From Flaviramulus sp. BrNp1-15 (GTDB lineage: Bacteria; Bacteroidota; Bacteroidia; Flavobacteriales; Flavobacteriaceae), in assembly GCF_022259695.1 (NCBI RefSeq), contig NZ_CP092099.1:852471-916470 (forward strand): 64,000 nucleotides of DNA. Reading direction: 5' to 3'. This document shows, piece after piece, positions 17,878 to 25,954 of the stretch. Each line of letters begins with the position of its first letter. Positions within the stretch are counted from its first letter, which is position 1. A program made the position numbers and the translations under genes. The notes below the pieces were generated by a model. The model had not been told where the DNA came from, searched no databases, and saw nothing but the letters and a program-made list of their open reading frames with translations.

Positions 17878-18805
17878 AACCTATGCTGGAATTCCAGAGG
17901 AATTGGCCAAATTAGAACAAGCAAAAATTGTATTAATTCCTGTGCCATATGATGGTACAAGTACATGGCAAAAAGGAGCAGACAAAGGACCAGAAGCGTT
18001 TTTAGATGCTTCTGCTAATATGGAACTTTACGATATTGAAACTGATACTGAAGTTTACCAACAAGGTGTGTATTTAGCTGATGCTGTTACCGAAAATTCA
18101 TCGCCAGAAGCTATGGTAGAGGCGGTACATCAAGCAACAAAAAAATACATCAAGAAAAATAAATTTGTTACCATTTTTGGTGGTGAGCACTCTATTTCTA
18201 TAGGAACTATTCGTGCGTTTAATGAGATGTTTCCTAGTCTAACAGTTTTACAATTAGATGCACATGCAGATTTAAGAGAATCTTACGAAGGTTCTAACTG
18301 TAATCATGCCTGCGCAGTGTATGAAGCTAGCCAAACAACAAATTTAATTCAGGTAGGTATTCGTTCTATGGACGTTATTGAAAAAACGGTTATGGATGAA
18401 GATAAAACCTACTTTGCTCACGATATGGCTGTAGATGATACTTGGATGGATTCTGCAATAGATCAAATGACAGAAAATGTATTTATAACTATAGATTTAG
18501 ATGCTTTCGATCCTTCAATTTTGCCAAGTACAGGAACACCAGAACCAGGTGGGTTATTATGGTATGAAACGTTAGAATTCTTAAAACAAGTTTTTGCTGA
18601 AAAAAATGTGGTAGGATTCGATATTGTAGAGCTATGCCCAAATAAAATAGATAAATCTTCAGATTTTTTAGCTGCAAAATTGTATTACAAAATGCTTAGT
18701 TATAAATTTATGGGTGAAGATATAGACGACGAATACGATAACACCTACGATAATTCAAAACAAAAAAATAACGCTTCTAAATTCAGTGACGACGATGACT
18801 ACTAA
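17867..18805 (+). CDS. speB: Agmatinase (ureohydrolase family)
   Basis: The 312-residue protein shows the Mn2+-binding motifs of the arginase/agmatinase family: FGGEHSISIG, LDAHADLRESY and TIDLDAFDPS. Agmatinase hydrolyses agmatine to putrescine and urea. The N-terminal VPYDGTSTWQKGADKGP block is typical of agmatinases rather than arginases. It overlaps the decarboxylase gene by 11 bases and the next gene by 11. The acidic C-terminal tail (runs of Asp/Glu/Asn) is a low-complexity extension. Together with its neighbours it supports an arginine-agmatine-putrescine route. Confidence 0.93.
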   Translation: MNNKTYAGIPEELAKLEQAKIVLIPVPYDGTSTWQKGADKGPEAFLDASANMELYDIETDTEVYQQGVYLADAVTENSSPEAMVEAVHQATKKYIKKNKFVTIFGGEHSISIGTIRAFNEMFPSLTVLQLDAHADLRESYEGSNCNHACAVYEASQTTNLIQVGIRSMDVIEKTVMDEDKTYFAHDMAVDDTWMDSAIDQMTENVFITIDLDAFDPSILPSTGTPEPGGLLWYETLEFLKQVFAEKNVVGFDIVELCPNKIDKSSDFLAAKLYYKMLSYKFMGEDIDDEYDNTYDNSKQKNNASKFSDDDDY

Positions 18806-19769
18806 AGGCCCAATTTCACAATTTATAGAAAAACATTATTTACACTTTAATGCAGCAGCTTTAGTTGATGCGGCTAAAGGGTATGAGGCACAGTTAAATT
18901 CTGGTGCAAAAATGCTAGTGTCTCTTGCAGGTGCTATGAGTACTGCCGAATTAGGTAAAAGTTTTGCAGAAATGATTCGTCAAGATAAAGTACATATTAT
19001 TTCATGTACAGGTGCGAATTTAGAAGAAGATATCATGAATTTGGTAGCGCATTCACATTACAAACGTGTGCCAAATTATCGCGATTTAACACCACAAGAA
19101 GAGTGGGATTTGTTAGAAAAAGGTTTAAATCGTGTAACCGATACGTGTATTCCAGAGCATGAAGCATTCCGTCGTTTACAAAAACATATATATGAAATTT
19201 GGCAAGAAGCCGAAGCTAAGGGAGAACGTTATTTACCACATGAATACATGTATAAAATGTTACTTTCGGGTGTTTTAGAACAATACTACGAAATTGATAT
19301 AAAAGATTCTTGGATGTACGCTGCTGCAGAAAAAAACTTACCTATCGTTTGCCCAGGTTGGGAAGATAGTACAATGGGAAATATTTTTGCAAGTTATGTA
19401 CTAAAAGGAGAGTTAAAAGCTAGTACCATGAAATCTGGAATTGAGTACATGACCTTTTTAGCAGATTGGTACACAGATAATTCTGAAAAAGGAATCGGTT
19501 TCTTCCAAATTGGAGGTGGAATTGCTGGCGATTTTCCAATATGTGTAGTGCCTATGTTGTATCAAGATATGGAACGAACAGATACACCTTTTTGGAGCTA
19601 TTTTTGTCAAATTAGTGATTCTACAACAAGTTATGGGTCGTATTCTGGCGCAGTGCCAAACGAGAAAATAACTTGGGGGAAATTAGATATTGATACACCT
19701 AAATTCATTATTGAAAGTGATGCTACCATTGTAGCACCATTAATTTTTGCTTATTTGTTAGGGCAATGA
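18795..19769 (+). CDS. Deoxyhypusine synthase-like protein, probable homospermidine/polyamine synthase
   Basis: About 324 residues, with the start taken as ATG 18795 rather than GTG 18786. The protein has the deoxyhypusine synthase fold blocks, including SLAGAMSTAELGKSFAEMI, IISCTGANLEEDIMNL and GGGIAGDFPICVVP. The segment ITWGKLD retains the lysine that forms the enamine/imine intermediate in the eukaryotic enzyme. Bacteria lack eIF5A, and known bacterial members act on putrescine or spermidine to give homospermidine. Its place directly after agmatinase (11-base overlap) supports that reading. NAD+-dependent and cytosolic. Confidence 0.85.
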   Translation: MTTKGPISQFIEKHYLHFNAAALVDAAKGYEAQLNSGAKMLVSLAGAMSTAELGKSFAEMIRQDKVHIISCTGANLEEDIMNLVAHSHYKRVPNYRDLTPQEEWDLLEKGLNRVTDTCIPEHEAFRRLQKHIYEIWQEAEAKGERYLPHEYMYKMLLSGVLEQYYEIDIKDSWMYAAAEKNLPIVCPGWEDSTMGNIFASYVLKGELKASTMKSGIEYMTFLADWYTDNSEKGIGFFQIGGGIAGDFPICVVPMLYQDMERTDTPFWSYFCQISDSTTSYGSYSGAVPNEKITWGKLDIDTPKFIIESDATIVAPLIFAYLLGQ

Positions 19770-21298
19770 CCATGGACTCAGAAAAAATTGAAAATATAGA
19801 GCTTAAATATCTAACGGTTGATGATTTTGAGGAATTAAAAGCAGCAACTTTAGAGTCTTATGGCGGTGTGCTTAATTCTTATTGGAAAAAGCATCATATA
19901 GAAGATTTAACCTCAATGTTCCCAGAAGGGCAGGTTATCATAAAAATAGATGGCGATATTGCCGGTTGTGCATTATCACTAATTGTAGATTATGATAGTA
20001 TTGATGATGAACATACATATGAAGACATTATTGGAGGTGAATCTTTTAAAAATCATCATGCCGATGGCGATGTGCTTTATGGTATCGATGTATTTATAAA
20101 ACCACAATACAGAGGTTTGCGATTAGGAAGACGTCTTTATGATTACCGAAAAGAAGTTTGCGAAAACTTGAATTTAAAAGGTATTGTTTTTGGAGGTAGA
20201 ATGCCTAATTACCATAAACACAAAGAGCTTACTCCAAAAGAATATATTGAAAAAGTTAAGCGTAAAGAAATTCATGATCCTGTTTTAAACTTTCAAATTT
20301 CTAACGATTTTCATCCGGTACGCATTTTAAAAGGCTATTTAGAAGGCGATACAGCATCTAATGAGTATGCTGTTTTAATGGAATGGGATAATATTTATTA
20401 TACCAAACCTAATAAAAAAGCAAGCACAATAAAAACAGTTGTACGACTTGGTTTGATACAATGGCAAATGCGACCTTATAAGGGTTTAGACGATTTAATG
20501 CAGCAAGTAGAATACTTTATTGATAGTGTTTCTGCGTACAGGTCAGATTTTGCCGTATTTCCAGAGTTTTTTAATGCGCCTTTAATGGCAGAGTTTAATC
20601 ATTTACATGAGCCGGAAGCTATTAGAGAATTGGCAAAATTTACCGAAACCATTATAGATAAACTTAAGCAATTATCCATATCATATAATATTAATATTAT
20701 TTCAGGCAGTATGCCAGAAGTGGTGGGCGATAAGTTATATAATGTGGGCTATTTATGTAAAAGAGATGGAAATGTTGAACGTTACGAAAAAATACACGTA
20801 ACACCAGACGAAGCTAAAGTTTGGGGTATGCAACGCGGTAATAAATTAAAAACCTTTGATACTGATTGCGGTAAAATAGGCATTTTAATTTGTTACGATT
20901 CAGAGTTTCCAGAGTTATCTCGTTTGCTGGCAGATGAAGGTATGGATATATTATTTGTTCCGTTTTTAACCGATACTCAAAACGGCTATTCTCGTGTACG
21001 TTTATGTGCACAGGCAAGAGCTGTAGAAAATGAATGTTATGTAGCCATAGCAGGAAGTGTTGGTAACTTGCCAAATGTGAATAACATGGACATCCAATAT
21101 GCGCAATCTGCCGTATTTACACCATGCGATTTTTCATTTCCAAGTAATGGAATAAAAGCAGAGGCAACACCAAACACCGAAATGATTTTGGTGGCCGATG
21201 TAGATTTAAGTTTATTAAGAGAACTCCACTCATTTGGAGCCGTTAAAAATTTAAAAGATAGAAGAAAAGATTTTTACGATGTAATTCGTGTAAAATAA
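19766..21298 (+). CDS. GNAT acetyltransferase fused to carbon-nitrogen hydrolase
   Basis: This 510-residue protein joins two enzymes. Residues 1-220 form a GNAT domain with the acetyl-CoA loop YRGLRLGRRLYDYRK near residues 112-126. Residues about 228-505 form a nitrilase-superfamily domain with the catalytic triad blocks FAVFPEFF (Glu), YEKIHVTPDE (Lys) and GILICYDSEFPE (Cys). The natural substrate is unknown; position at the end of the polyamine operon (ATGA overlap with the previous gene) suggests an acylated amine or amide. The fusion is seen in other bacteria and is not an assembly artefact here, since the frame is continuous. Confidence 0.9.
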   Translation: MTMDSEKIENIELKYLTVDDFEELKAATLESYGGVLNSYWKKHHIEDLTSMFPEGQVIIKIDGDIAGCALSLIVDYDSIDDEHTYEDIIGGESFKNHHADGDVLYGIDVFIKPQYRGLRLGRRLYDYRKEVCENLNLKGIVFGGRMPNYHKHKELTPKEYIEKVKRKEIHDPVLNFQISNDFHPVRILKGYLEGDTASNEYAVLMEWDNIYYTKPNKKASTIKTVVRLGLIQWQMRPYKGLDDLMQQVEYFIDSVSAYRSDFAVFPEFFNAPLMAEFNHLHEPEAIRELAKFTETIIDKLKQLSISYNINIISGSMPEVVGDKLYNVGYLCKRDGNVERYEKIHVTPDEAKVWGMQRGNKLKTFDTDCGKIGILICYDSEFPELSRLLADEGMDILFVPFLTDTQNGYSRVRLCAQARAVENECYVAIAGSVGNLPNVNNMDIQYAQSAVFTPCDFSFPSNGIKAEATPNTEMILVADVDLSLLRELHSFGAVKNLKDRRKDFYDVIRVK

Positions 21299-21350
21299 TC
21301 ATAAATAATTATCTTTAAAACGTATAACGAATCAATTTTTACCCAAATAA

Positions 21351-21677
21351 ATGAAAAAAGGAAACGATAATTTAAAACGTGTTATTGTAGATTTTAAAAA
21401 ATTAACCCCAGAAATTTTAGCACTTTTAGTTGAAAGATACCCTGATGGTTATGATGATGACCAAATAATTTCTTTTAGAAATCAGCATAATGAAATTATA
21501 GAAGCTGTAGAAGTAACTACTAGCGATACTAAATATCTGGTAAAGGTAAGTACAAAACTTGCTGTAACTATGGAGAATTATGATGAAGATGATTATGAAG
21601 ATTTTGATAATGATGATCCGGAAGCAGTACAAGATCCAGATGTGGTTGATGAAGACTCAGACGACGATAACGATTAA
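21351..21677 (+). CDS. Conserved small acidic protein, unknown function
   Basis: The 108-residue protein has an ordered N-terminal part (about 1-75, with ILALLVERYPDGYDDDQIISFRN) and a very acidic tail rich in Asp/Glu (about 76-108). There is no signal peptide or membrane helix. I recognise the pattern as common in Bacteroidota but no function is known. It is followed after 14 bases by the 73-residue gene and is probably cotranscribed. The acidic tail could mimic nucleic acid or bind cations; that is speculation. Confidence 0.7.
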   Translation: MKKGNDNLKRVIVDFKKLTPEILALLVERYPDGYDDDQIISFRNQHNEIIEAVEVTTSDTKYLVKVSTKLAVTMENYDEDDYEDFDNDDPEAVQDPDVVDEDSDDDND

Positions 21678-21691
21678 CAAATATTAGTATT

Positions 21692-21913
21692 ATGAGAACA
21701 GCTGTTTTTAAGTCCTACAAAAACGGTTATTACAAATTTTGGTTTGAAAACGGAGAAGAATTAGCCTTTGAAGAAGTTCATCCAAGAGTTTTAAAACAAT
21801 ACGATCTTAAAAACGACAAAAGTTTTGTCGATCAAAATTTTAGAATAACATTTGTTGAAGACGAAGATGGCGACGATGTTATTTACAGAGTAGAAAGCTT
21901 AAAACCCATTTAA
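21692..21913 (+). CDS. Small cytosolic protein, paralogue of the secreted 124-residue protein
   Basis: The 73-residue protein lacks a signal peptide. Its sequence aligns along its whole length with the mature part of the secreted protein encoded at 23258: both run AVF-(about 6)-GY-F, then an acidic E/D-E-(L/Y) strand, F-EV--VLK, a D/N-L segment, and F-(R/K)-(I/V)-T followed by an acidic turn. The predicted fold is a small beta-barrel. Function unknown. It lies between the acidic small protein and the VOC gene with short gaps. Confidence 0.7.
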   Translation: MRTAVFKSYKNGYYKFWFENGEELAFEEVHPRVLKQYDLKNDKSFVDQNFRITFVEDEDGDDVIYRVESLKPI

Positions 21914-21923
21914 TTTATGCACT

Positions 21924-22334
21924 ATGCAAACCGCGTTTCACATGTCGTTACCTAGTATGAGTATAAGGGAGACAAAAACGTTTTACACTAGTATTGGAGC
22001 TTCCTTAGGAAGAACAACACAAAGTTGGATTGATGTAAATTTATTTGGTCACCAAATAACATTTATAAAAGCGGGTAAATTTAATTTTAACAATCCTAAC
22101 TATGTGTTTGAAGGTAAAATATTGCCTTCATTCCATTTCGGGATTATTTTAGACTTAAAAACCTGGGAAACTATTCATGCAAAGCTTAAATCTCAAAATT
22201 TAAACTTAGTAACAGAAAGTACATTTTTAAAAGATAAAGTTGGAGAGCATACGTCGTTTTTTATTAAAGATCCCAACGATTATTTGTTAGAGTTTAAAAG
22301 TTTTAAAAACTCTAAAGACATGTTTAATTCATAA
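21924..22334 (+). CDS. VOC (glyoxalase/bleomycin-resistance) superfamily protein
   Basis: The 136-residue protein shows a single VOC domain: an N-terminal strand MSLPSMSIRETKTFYTSIGASLGR, a central HFGIILDLKTWE block, and a C-terminal SFFIKDPNDYLLEFKSF block that ends with the metal-ligand Glu. Metal-dependent lyase, dioxygenase or antibiotic-binding roles are all possible. The start at 21924 gives a normal N-terminus. The RMD1-family gene begins 4 bases after its stop. Confidence 0.85.
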   Translation: MQTAFHMSLPSMSIRETKTFYTSIGASLGRTTQSWIDVNLFGHQITFIKAGKFNFNNPNYVFEGKILPSFHFGIILDLKTWETIHAKLKSQNLNLVTESTFLKDKVGEHTSFFIKDPNDYLLEFKSFKNSKDMFNS

Positions 22335-22338
22335 TGAA

Positions 22339-23124
22339 ATGTACTCTGTAGTTGCTTACCAAGTAGCTAGTGCTATTAATATAAAAGCCTGTAAACAAGA
22401 GTTGCCGTGGCAATTATTGTTTCAAAATATAGATGAGCTTTATTATACAAGCTCAGAACAAAAATATGTTTACATATTTCAATACGGTATGGTTTGTTTT
22501 TTTAACATGACTATTCCAGAAATTGAAATAGCTTTAAAAACATTACAACCCTATTGTTCAAATTATTTTTCAGAAAAACTATCAGATTCAGTTGAGGTTT
22601 TTGTAAAACCAAACACACTTAAGGTGTATTTTGATAAGGTTATTTTACCAACTTTAGATAAAGAAATGATAAGGTTGGTTATGCTAAACACTTCACAATC
22701 GGTGGCTTTAAATAGGTTTTCAGAAATTACCGAAGAGCTACTTATAGAAACAAATACGCATACAACCTATCTTGAAGACAAAGGAAAACTAGATATTTCA
22801 GGCAATAAGTTAAAGCGTTTTATAGGGAAGGTTTTAAACATAAAGAACAAAATTTCAGAGAACTTATACATTTTTGATTCGCCAGAAATTACCTGGGAAA
22901 ACGAACAACTTAATACGCTTAATCAAGATTTAAAAAGAACTTTCGATTTAAAAGATAGATACCGATTAATTCATGATAGGATAGAAATTATTAAAGAGAA
23001 TTTAGAGCTCTTTAAAGATATTATGGATCATAAGGAAAGTAGTCGGTTAGAATGGATAATTATCATCCTTATCGTTATAGAGGTGATTGATTTGTTTATA
23101 GCTAAACTAAATAACATAATTTAA
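22339..23124 (+). CDS. RMD1/DUF155-family protein with C-terminal membrane anchor
   Basis: The 261-residue protein matches the RMD1 (DUF155) family: an N-terminal alpha/beta part with YVYIFQYGMVCFFN, a long helical/coiled-coil segment rich in Lys/Glu (about 120-230), then a DRIEIIKENLELFKDIMDHKESSRLEW block that precedes a single C-terminal transmembrane helix (about 236-255). In yeast and plants, relatives sit in mitochondria or plastids and affect organelle gene expression; the bacterial role is unknown. Probably anchored in the inner membrane, facing the cytosol. Confidence 0.8.
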   Translation: MYSVVAYQVASAINIKACKQELPWQLLFQNIDELYYTSSEQKYVYIFQYGMVCFFNMTIPEIEIALKTLQPYCSNYFSEKLSDSVEVFVKPNTLKVYFDKVILPTLDKEMIRLVMLNTSQSVALNRFSEITEELLIETNTHTTYLEDKGKLDISGNKLKRFIGKVLNIKNKISENLYIFDSPEITWENEQLNTLNQDLKRTFDLKDRYRLIHDRIEIIKENLELFKDIMDHKESSRLEWIIIILIVIEVIDLFIAKLNNII

Positions 23125-23257
23125 GAAGGAGAAAACATCAAAATTAAATTACACACTACCAGTAGCTTTTAGGTAAAGCTATTATAAGTAATTCGGACTT
23201 CAGGTAGATTCATTTTTCCGATACATTATTTCAATTTAAATTTTAAATATTATCAAA

Positions 23258-23632
23258 ATGAAAACAAAATTTTTATTCATATTAAGTGGTCTTCTTATAT
23301 CAGTTTTTACATTATCTAGTTTTAAAAATACATCTGTTTTAAATACAACAGAATACAATTTTCAGGAGACTATGGTTGTAAATGCAGTTTTTGACGGACA
23401 TGAAGATTACGGTTATAATTTTATAGCAAAAGATGAAGATGGTGACGAGTATACAGTTACATTTCAAGAAGTTGAAGACAGTGTTTTAAAAGCATTCAAT
23501 TTAAATTCTGAAACCTTAATAGGAACAAAATTTAAAGTAACTTACACTAGCGATGTTGAGGTTACTGTTGATGAAGATGGTTACGAAGATGAAGAAGAAG
23601 TAAATACCATTACTAAATTAGAAAAGCTCTAA
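23258..23632 (+). CDS. Small secreted acidic protein
   Basis: The 124-residue protein starts with a signal peptide (MKTKFLFILSGLLISVFTL, about 1-24). The mature part aligns with the cytosolic 73-residue protein encoded at 21692. An acidic run (DEDGYEDEEE) lies near the C-terminus. No catalytic motif. Probably periplasmic or exported. Nothing links it to a known pathway. A factor-independent terminator follows at 23797. Confidence 0.75.
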   Translation: MKTKFLFILSGLLISVFTLSSFKNTSVLNTTEYNFQETMVVNAVFDGHEDYGYNFIAKDEDGDEYTVTFQEVEDSVLKAFNLNSETLIGTKFKVTYTSDVEVTVDEDGYEDEEEVNTITKLEKL

Positions 23633-23639
23633 ACCCTAC

Positions 23640-23785
23640 TGTCAGTTCGAGTAAATCTTAGAAACATATGTTATGTTTCAATAAGCTTGTCATTTCGACA
23701 GAGCAAAGCGACGAGAAATCTCATTATTTAAAGAATAAAAGATTATGTGATATCTTAATCGTTCCTCATTCGATATGACAATGAT
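23640..23785. repeat. Dispersed palindromic repeat (flavobacterial TTTCGA type), degenerate copies
   Basis: TTGTCATTTCGA (23687-23698) is mirrored by TCGATATGACAA (23770-23781), with the characteristic CAGAGCAAAGCGACGAGAAATCT interior on the left side partly lost on the right. A further half copy begins near 23640 (TGTCAGTTCGAG). This is the same class of dispersed repeat that occurs within mvaD. Confidence 0.65.
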
Positions 23786-23796
23786 AAATAAATCTA

Positions 23797-23821
23797 GGCT
23801 TCCATTTTGGGAGCCTTTTTT
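23797..23821 (+). terminator. Factor-independent terminator
   Basis: GGCTTCC (23797-23803) pairs with GGGAGCC (23809-23815), allowing one G-T pair, around a 5-base loop, followed by six T. It lies about 165 bases after the stop of the secreted small protein gene. Confidence 0.6.
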
Positions 23822-23828
23822 GATTTTT

Positions 23829-23968
23829 AATTACTATTTTTTGAAAAGTCATTGAAGTTTATATGTCAGGTTGAGCTTGTCGAAACCAATTATGATTATT
23901 AGGTAACACAAAAATATTTCGACAAGCTCAATATGACATTGTAGTCTGCTTTTCAAAAAACAGTAATT
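23829..23968. repeat. 140-nt nested inverted repeat (MITE-like) between convergent genes
   Basis: Outer arms of 20 nt (23829-23848 and 23949-23968) match at 19 positions. Inner arms of 23 nt (23863-23885 and 23917-23939, beginning ATGTCAGGTTGAG) match at 21 positions around a 31-nt loop. The inner arms carry the GAGCTTGTCGAAA core of a common flavobacterial dispersed repeat. The element ends 8 bases before the stop of the convergent glycosyltransferase gene and may terminate transcription from both sides. Confidence 0.75.
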
Positions 23969-23976
23969 GTTTTATA

Positions 23977-25428
23977 TTATTTTGAAGTTTTAATGGTAGC
24001 CTCATCCTTTTTTATAAACACTTCCCAAATAAACACGCCATAAACAATAACATACTCTAGAGCAATAATCCATAAGTTTTCTTGCTTTTCGGCATTACCA
24101 ATACTTATGTATGCCAAATAGCTTAGTATAATTACAAAACTCCACACCAACGGGAATTTATACGTAGTAAACATTGCTAAAATTAAAAGCGTAGCAATAT
24201 ACCAAGGATGCACCGTAGTTGCCGTAAAGTAGTAAAACGATAAGGCGAATAACATGGCTGTAATAAGCTGAACCGTGGTTTTGTTTTTTCTAAAAAATGT
24301 GATGATTAAAACAAACAGAATAACTATATAAGGTATGGTTTTTCCAATTTTAACCACATCGTGGTAATCGCCATAAGCATATCCAATGGTTTTGGCTATA
24401 TAATATAAACTCGCATTAAACTGAAAATTATTAAACCACAGTGCCACTGTATTGGTATAGTTTTCTATGAATTCTGAAGAGTAAAAAGGCATAAAACACA
24501 GGAGCGTAGTAATACCAACAATGGCATAAAATAAAATTAATTTTTTTATTCCCTTTATGTCATTGCGAGGAGTTCGAGACGAAGCAATCTCTCCAATTGA
24601 AACAGATTGCTTCACGGTGTTCACAATGACGTTTCGCTTAACAAACCACTGAAAAAACAAAGGTAAAAACAGTAAAGGCATTAATTTTACAGATATTGAC
24701 AATGCTAAAACAACAGCTGCAAACTGCCATTTACCAACATGCAGTAAATATAAACTCCACACAAAAAAGAAAATCATAACGCCTTCAAAATGTAGATTAC
24801 CCGTAAGTTCTATAATAATAAATGGGTTTAAAATATACCAGAAAATATTGTGTGCCGGTAGATTTAACTTTTCTAATAGCTTTTTACCAAAATGCAGCGT
24901 CCCAAAATCGGCAGCGATAATAAGTAAACGCATTACTATGGCAGAACCTAAAATACTCTGTCCAGAAAATAGCGCAGCAATAATAAAACAAAGCTGATTT
25001 AAAGGTGCATAATTAGTAAAATGACTCGCATTTAAATTACCCATGCCGTCACGTAATTCTTGAGCTTGAGCTACCGGGAATTCACCATTATTAATAAATG
25101 TATCTACGGTGTATAAATACGGGTTAAAACCTTCAAGAATTAGGCGACCATCCCAAATAAAACGGTAAAAATCTTGCGATAAGTTGGGTATAGCTAAAAT
25201 AAAAAGCGCTCTAAAGCCAAAAGCGATGTAGGTTAAGCCTTTAATGTTATGTTTAAAAAATTGTATAAGCTTATAAAACAAAAAAAACAGCGCCACATAA
25301 AACATAACCAGTTTTATATAGTCTGTACGTTGCAAATCGTAAGCAAATGCTATATAAAATAAGGCGCTAGCAAACACCAATAGTAAAGGTGTTTTGTACA
25401 GTTTTAAAAACGTTTGGTTTATAAGCAT
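23977..25428 (-). CDS. GT-C-type membrane glycosyltransferase (GT87/mannosyltransferase-like)
   Basis: The 483-residue integral membrane protein has about 12 hydrophobic helices. After the first helices comes SQDFYRFIWDGRLILEGFNPYLY, an acidic first-loop motif typical of polyprenyl-phosphate-sugar-dependent GT-C transferases. ATG 25428 is chosen over TTG 25434. The sugar and acceptor are unknown; the GT2 genes nearby suggest a surface glycan or glycolipid. Residues about 266-291 are encoded by a palindromic repeat (24558-24631) inserted in frame in a loop between membrane segments. It is divergent from the cassette-like insert starting at 25478. Confidence 0.8.
   Translation of the reverse strand: MLINQTFLKLYKTPLLLVFASALFYIAFAYDLQRTDYIKLVMFYVALFFLFYKLIQFFKHNIKGLTYIAFGFRALFILAIPNLSQDFYRFIWDGRLILEGFNPYLYTVDTFINNGEFPVAQAQELRDGMGNLNASHFTNYAPLNQLCFIIAALFSGQSILGSAIVMRLLIIAADFGTLHFGKKLLEKLNLPAHNIFWYILNPFIIIELTGNLHFEGVMIFFFVWSLYLLHVGKWQFAAVVLALSISVKLMPLLFLPLFFQWFVKRNVIVNTVKQSVSIGEIASSRTPRNDIKGIKKLILFYAIVGITTLLCFMPFYSSEFIENYTNTVALWFNNFQFNASLYYIAKTIGYAYGDYHDVVKIGKTIPYIVILFVLIITFFRKNKTTVQLITAMLFALSFYYFTATTVHPWYIATLLILAMFTTYKFPLVWSFVIILSYLAYISIGNAEKQENLWIIALEYVIVYGVFIWEVFIKKDEATIKTSK
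24558..24631. repeat. In-frame palindromic repeat within the GT-C glycosyltransferase gene
   Basis: The left arm begins TGTCATTGCGAGGAG and ends AAGCAATCT (24582-24590). The right arm begins AGATTGCTT (24604-24612) and ends CAATGAC (24624-24630). The inner 9-bp and outer 7-bp arms are perfectly complementary. This is a canonical form of a dispersed repeat seen in many bacterial genomes, but it lies in coding DNA, contributing about 26 residues (including IASSRTPRND) without a stop or frameshift. Confidence 0.8.
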
Positions 25429-25477
25429 ATCCAAATATAGTATTATTTGTTTGTCTAGGTATAAGCAATAGTATTAG

Positions 25478-25557
25478 TTGACTTTACGAGAAAAATTAGC
25501 TAACTTCGATTAACGATTGATATAAGTAATTATAGAACGACTTCTTATCATCGCATT
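25478..25557 (+). repeat. 80-bp leader repeat, copy 1 (upstream of small membrane protein)
   Basis: This 80-bp stretch is nearly identical to the reverse complement of 43867-43946: the last 58 bases differ at 3 positions and the first 8 are identical. It contains an imperfect palindrome (CGATTGATATAAGT against ACTTCTTATCATCG) and, near its centre, TTAACGATTGATATAAG. Both copies sit immediately upstream of an accessory gene in the same orientation, so it may carry the cassette's promoter or recombination site. Confidence 0.75.
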
Positions 25558-25606
25558 GGCATTCATTATAAAATCCTGTAAACTAATCAAAATAACTCAT
25601 TTGATT

Positions 25607-25909
25607 GTGAATAATTTAGACTCGGAAGTTTCAAAAAAATATAAACCATCTAAAACTCTAAGAATTGCAAATTTAATCGGTGCTTTAATATTTGGAATGT
25701 TAATGTCTATTAATGGAATGGAACATATCGGAATGATGTTTTTGATATGGATATATTTTTGGATTTATATTTCATTTATAATTACAGAAATGAGATTTAT
25801 TGTTCAGACTAAAGCAAATATATTTAGCCATCTGACAAAGAATTTAATCGTTCTAATTGGGTTCTTATTTCCCTTATGGATTTTTATACCCTTGTTACTT
25901 GCGGTATAG
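25607..25909 (+). CDS. Small membrane protein of unknown function (cassette-borne)
   Basis: If started at GTG 25607 the product has 100 residues (MNNLDSEVSKKYKPSKTLRI...). A TTG start at 25556 would add 17 residues but overlaps the leader repeat. Three hydrophobic helices are visible (about 24-40, 44-62 and 80-98 of the GTG form). No motif identifies it. It sits between an 80-bp leader repeat and a large palindromic element, as does the beta-lactamase-fold gene at 42758, so it is probably a horizontally acquired cassette gene. It might be a phage-defence, toxin or immunity protein, but nothing in the sequence shows this. Confidence 0.5.
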   Translation: MNNLDSEVSKKYKPSKTLRIANLIGALIFGMLMSINGMEHIGMMFLIWIYFWIYISFIITEMRFIVQTKANIFSHLTKNLIVLIGFLFPLWIFIPLLLAV

Positions 25910-25954
25910 ATAAAAATATTTCTGAATGACTCTATACTCGATTTTAAAATAAAA

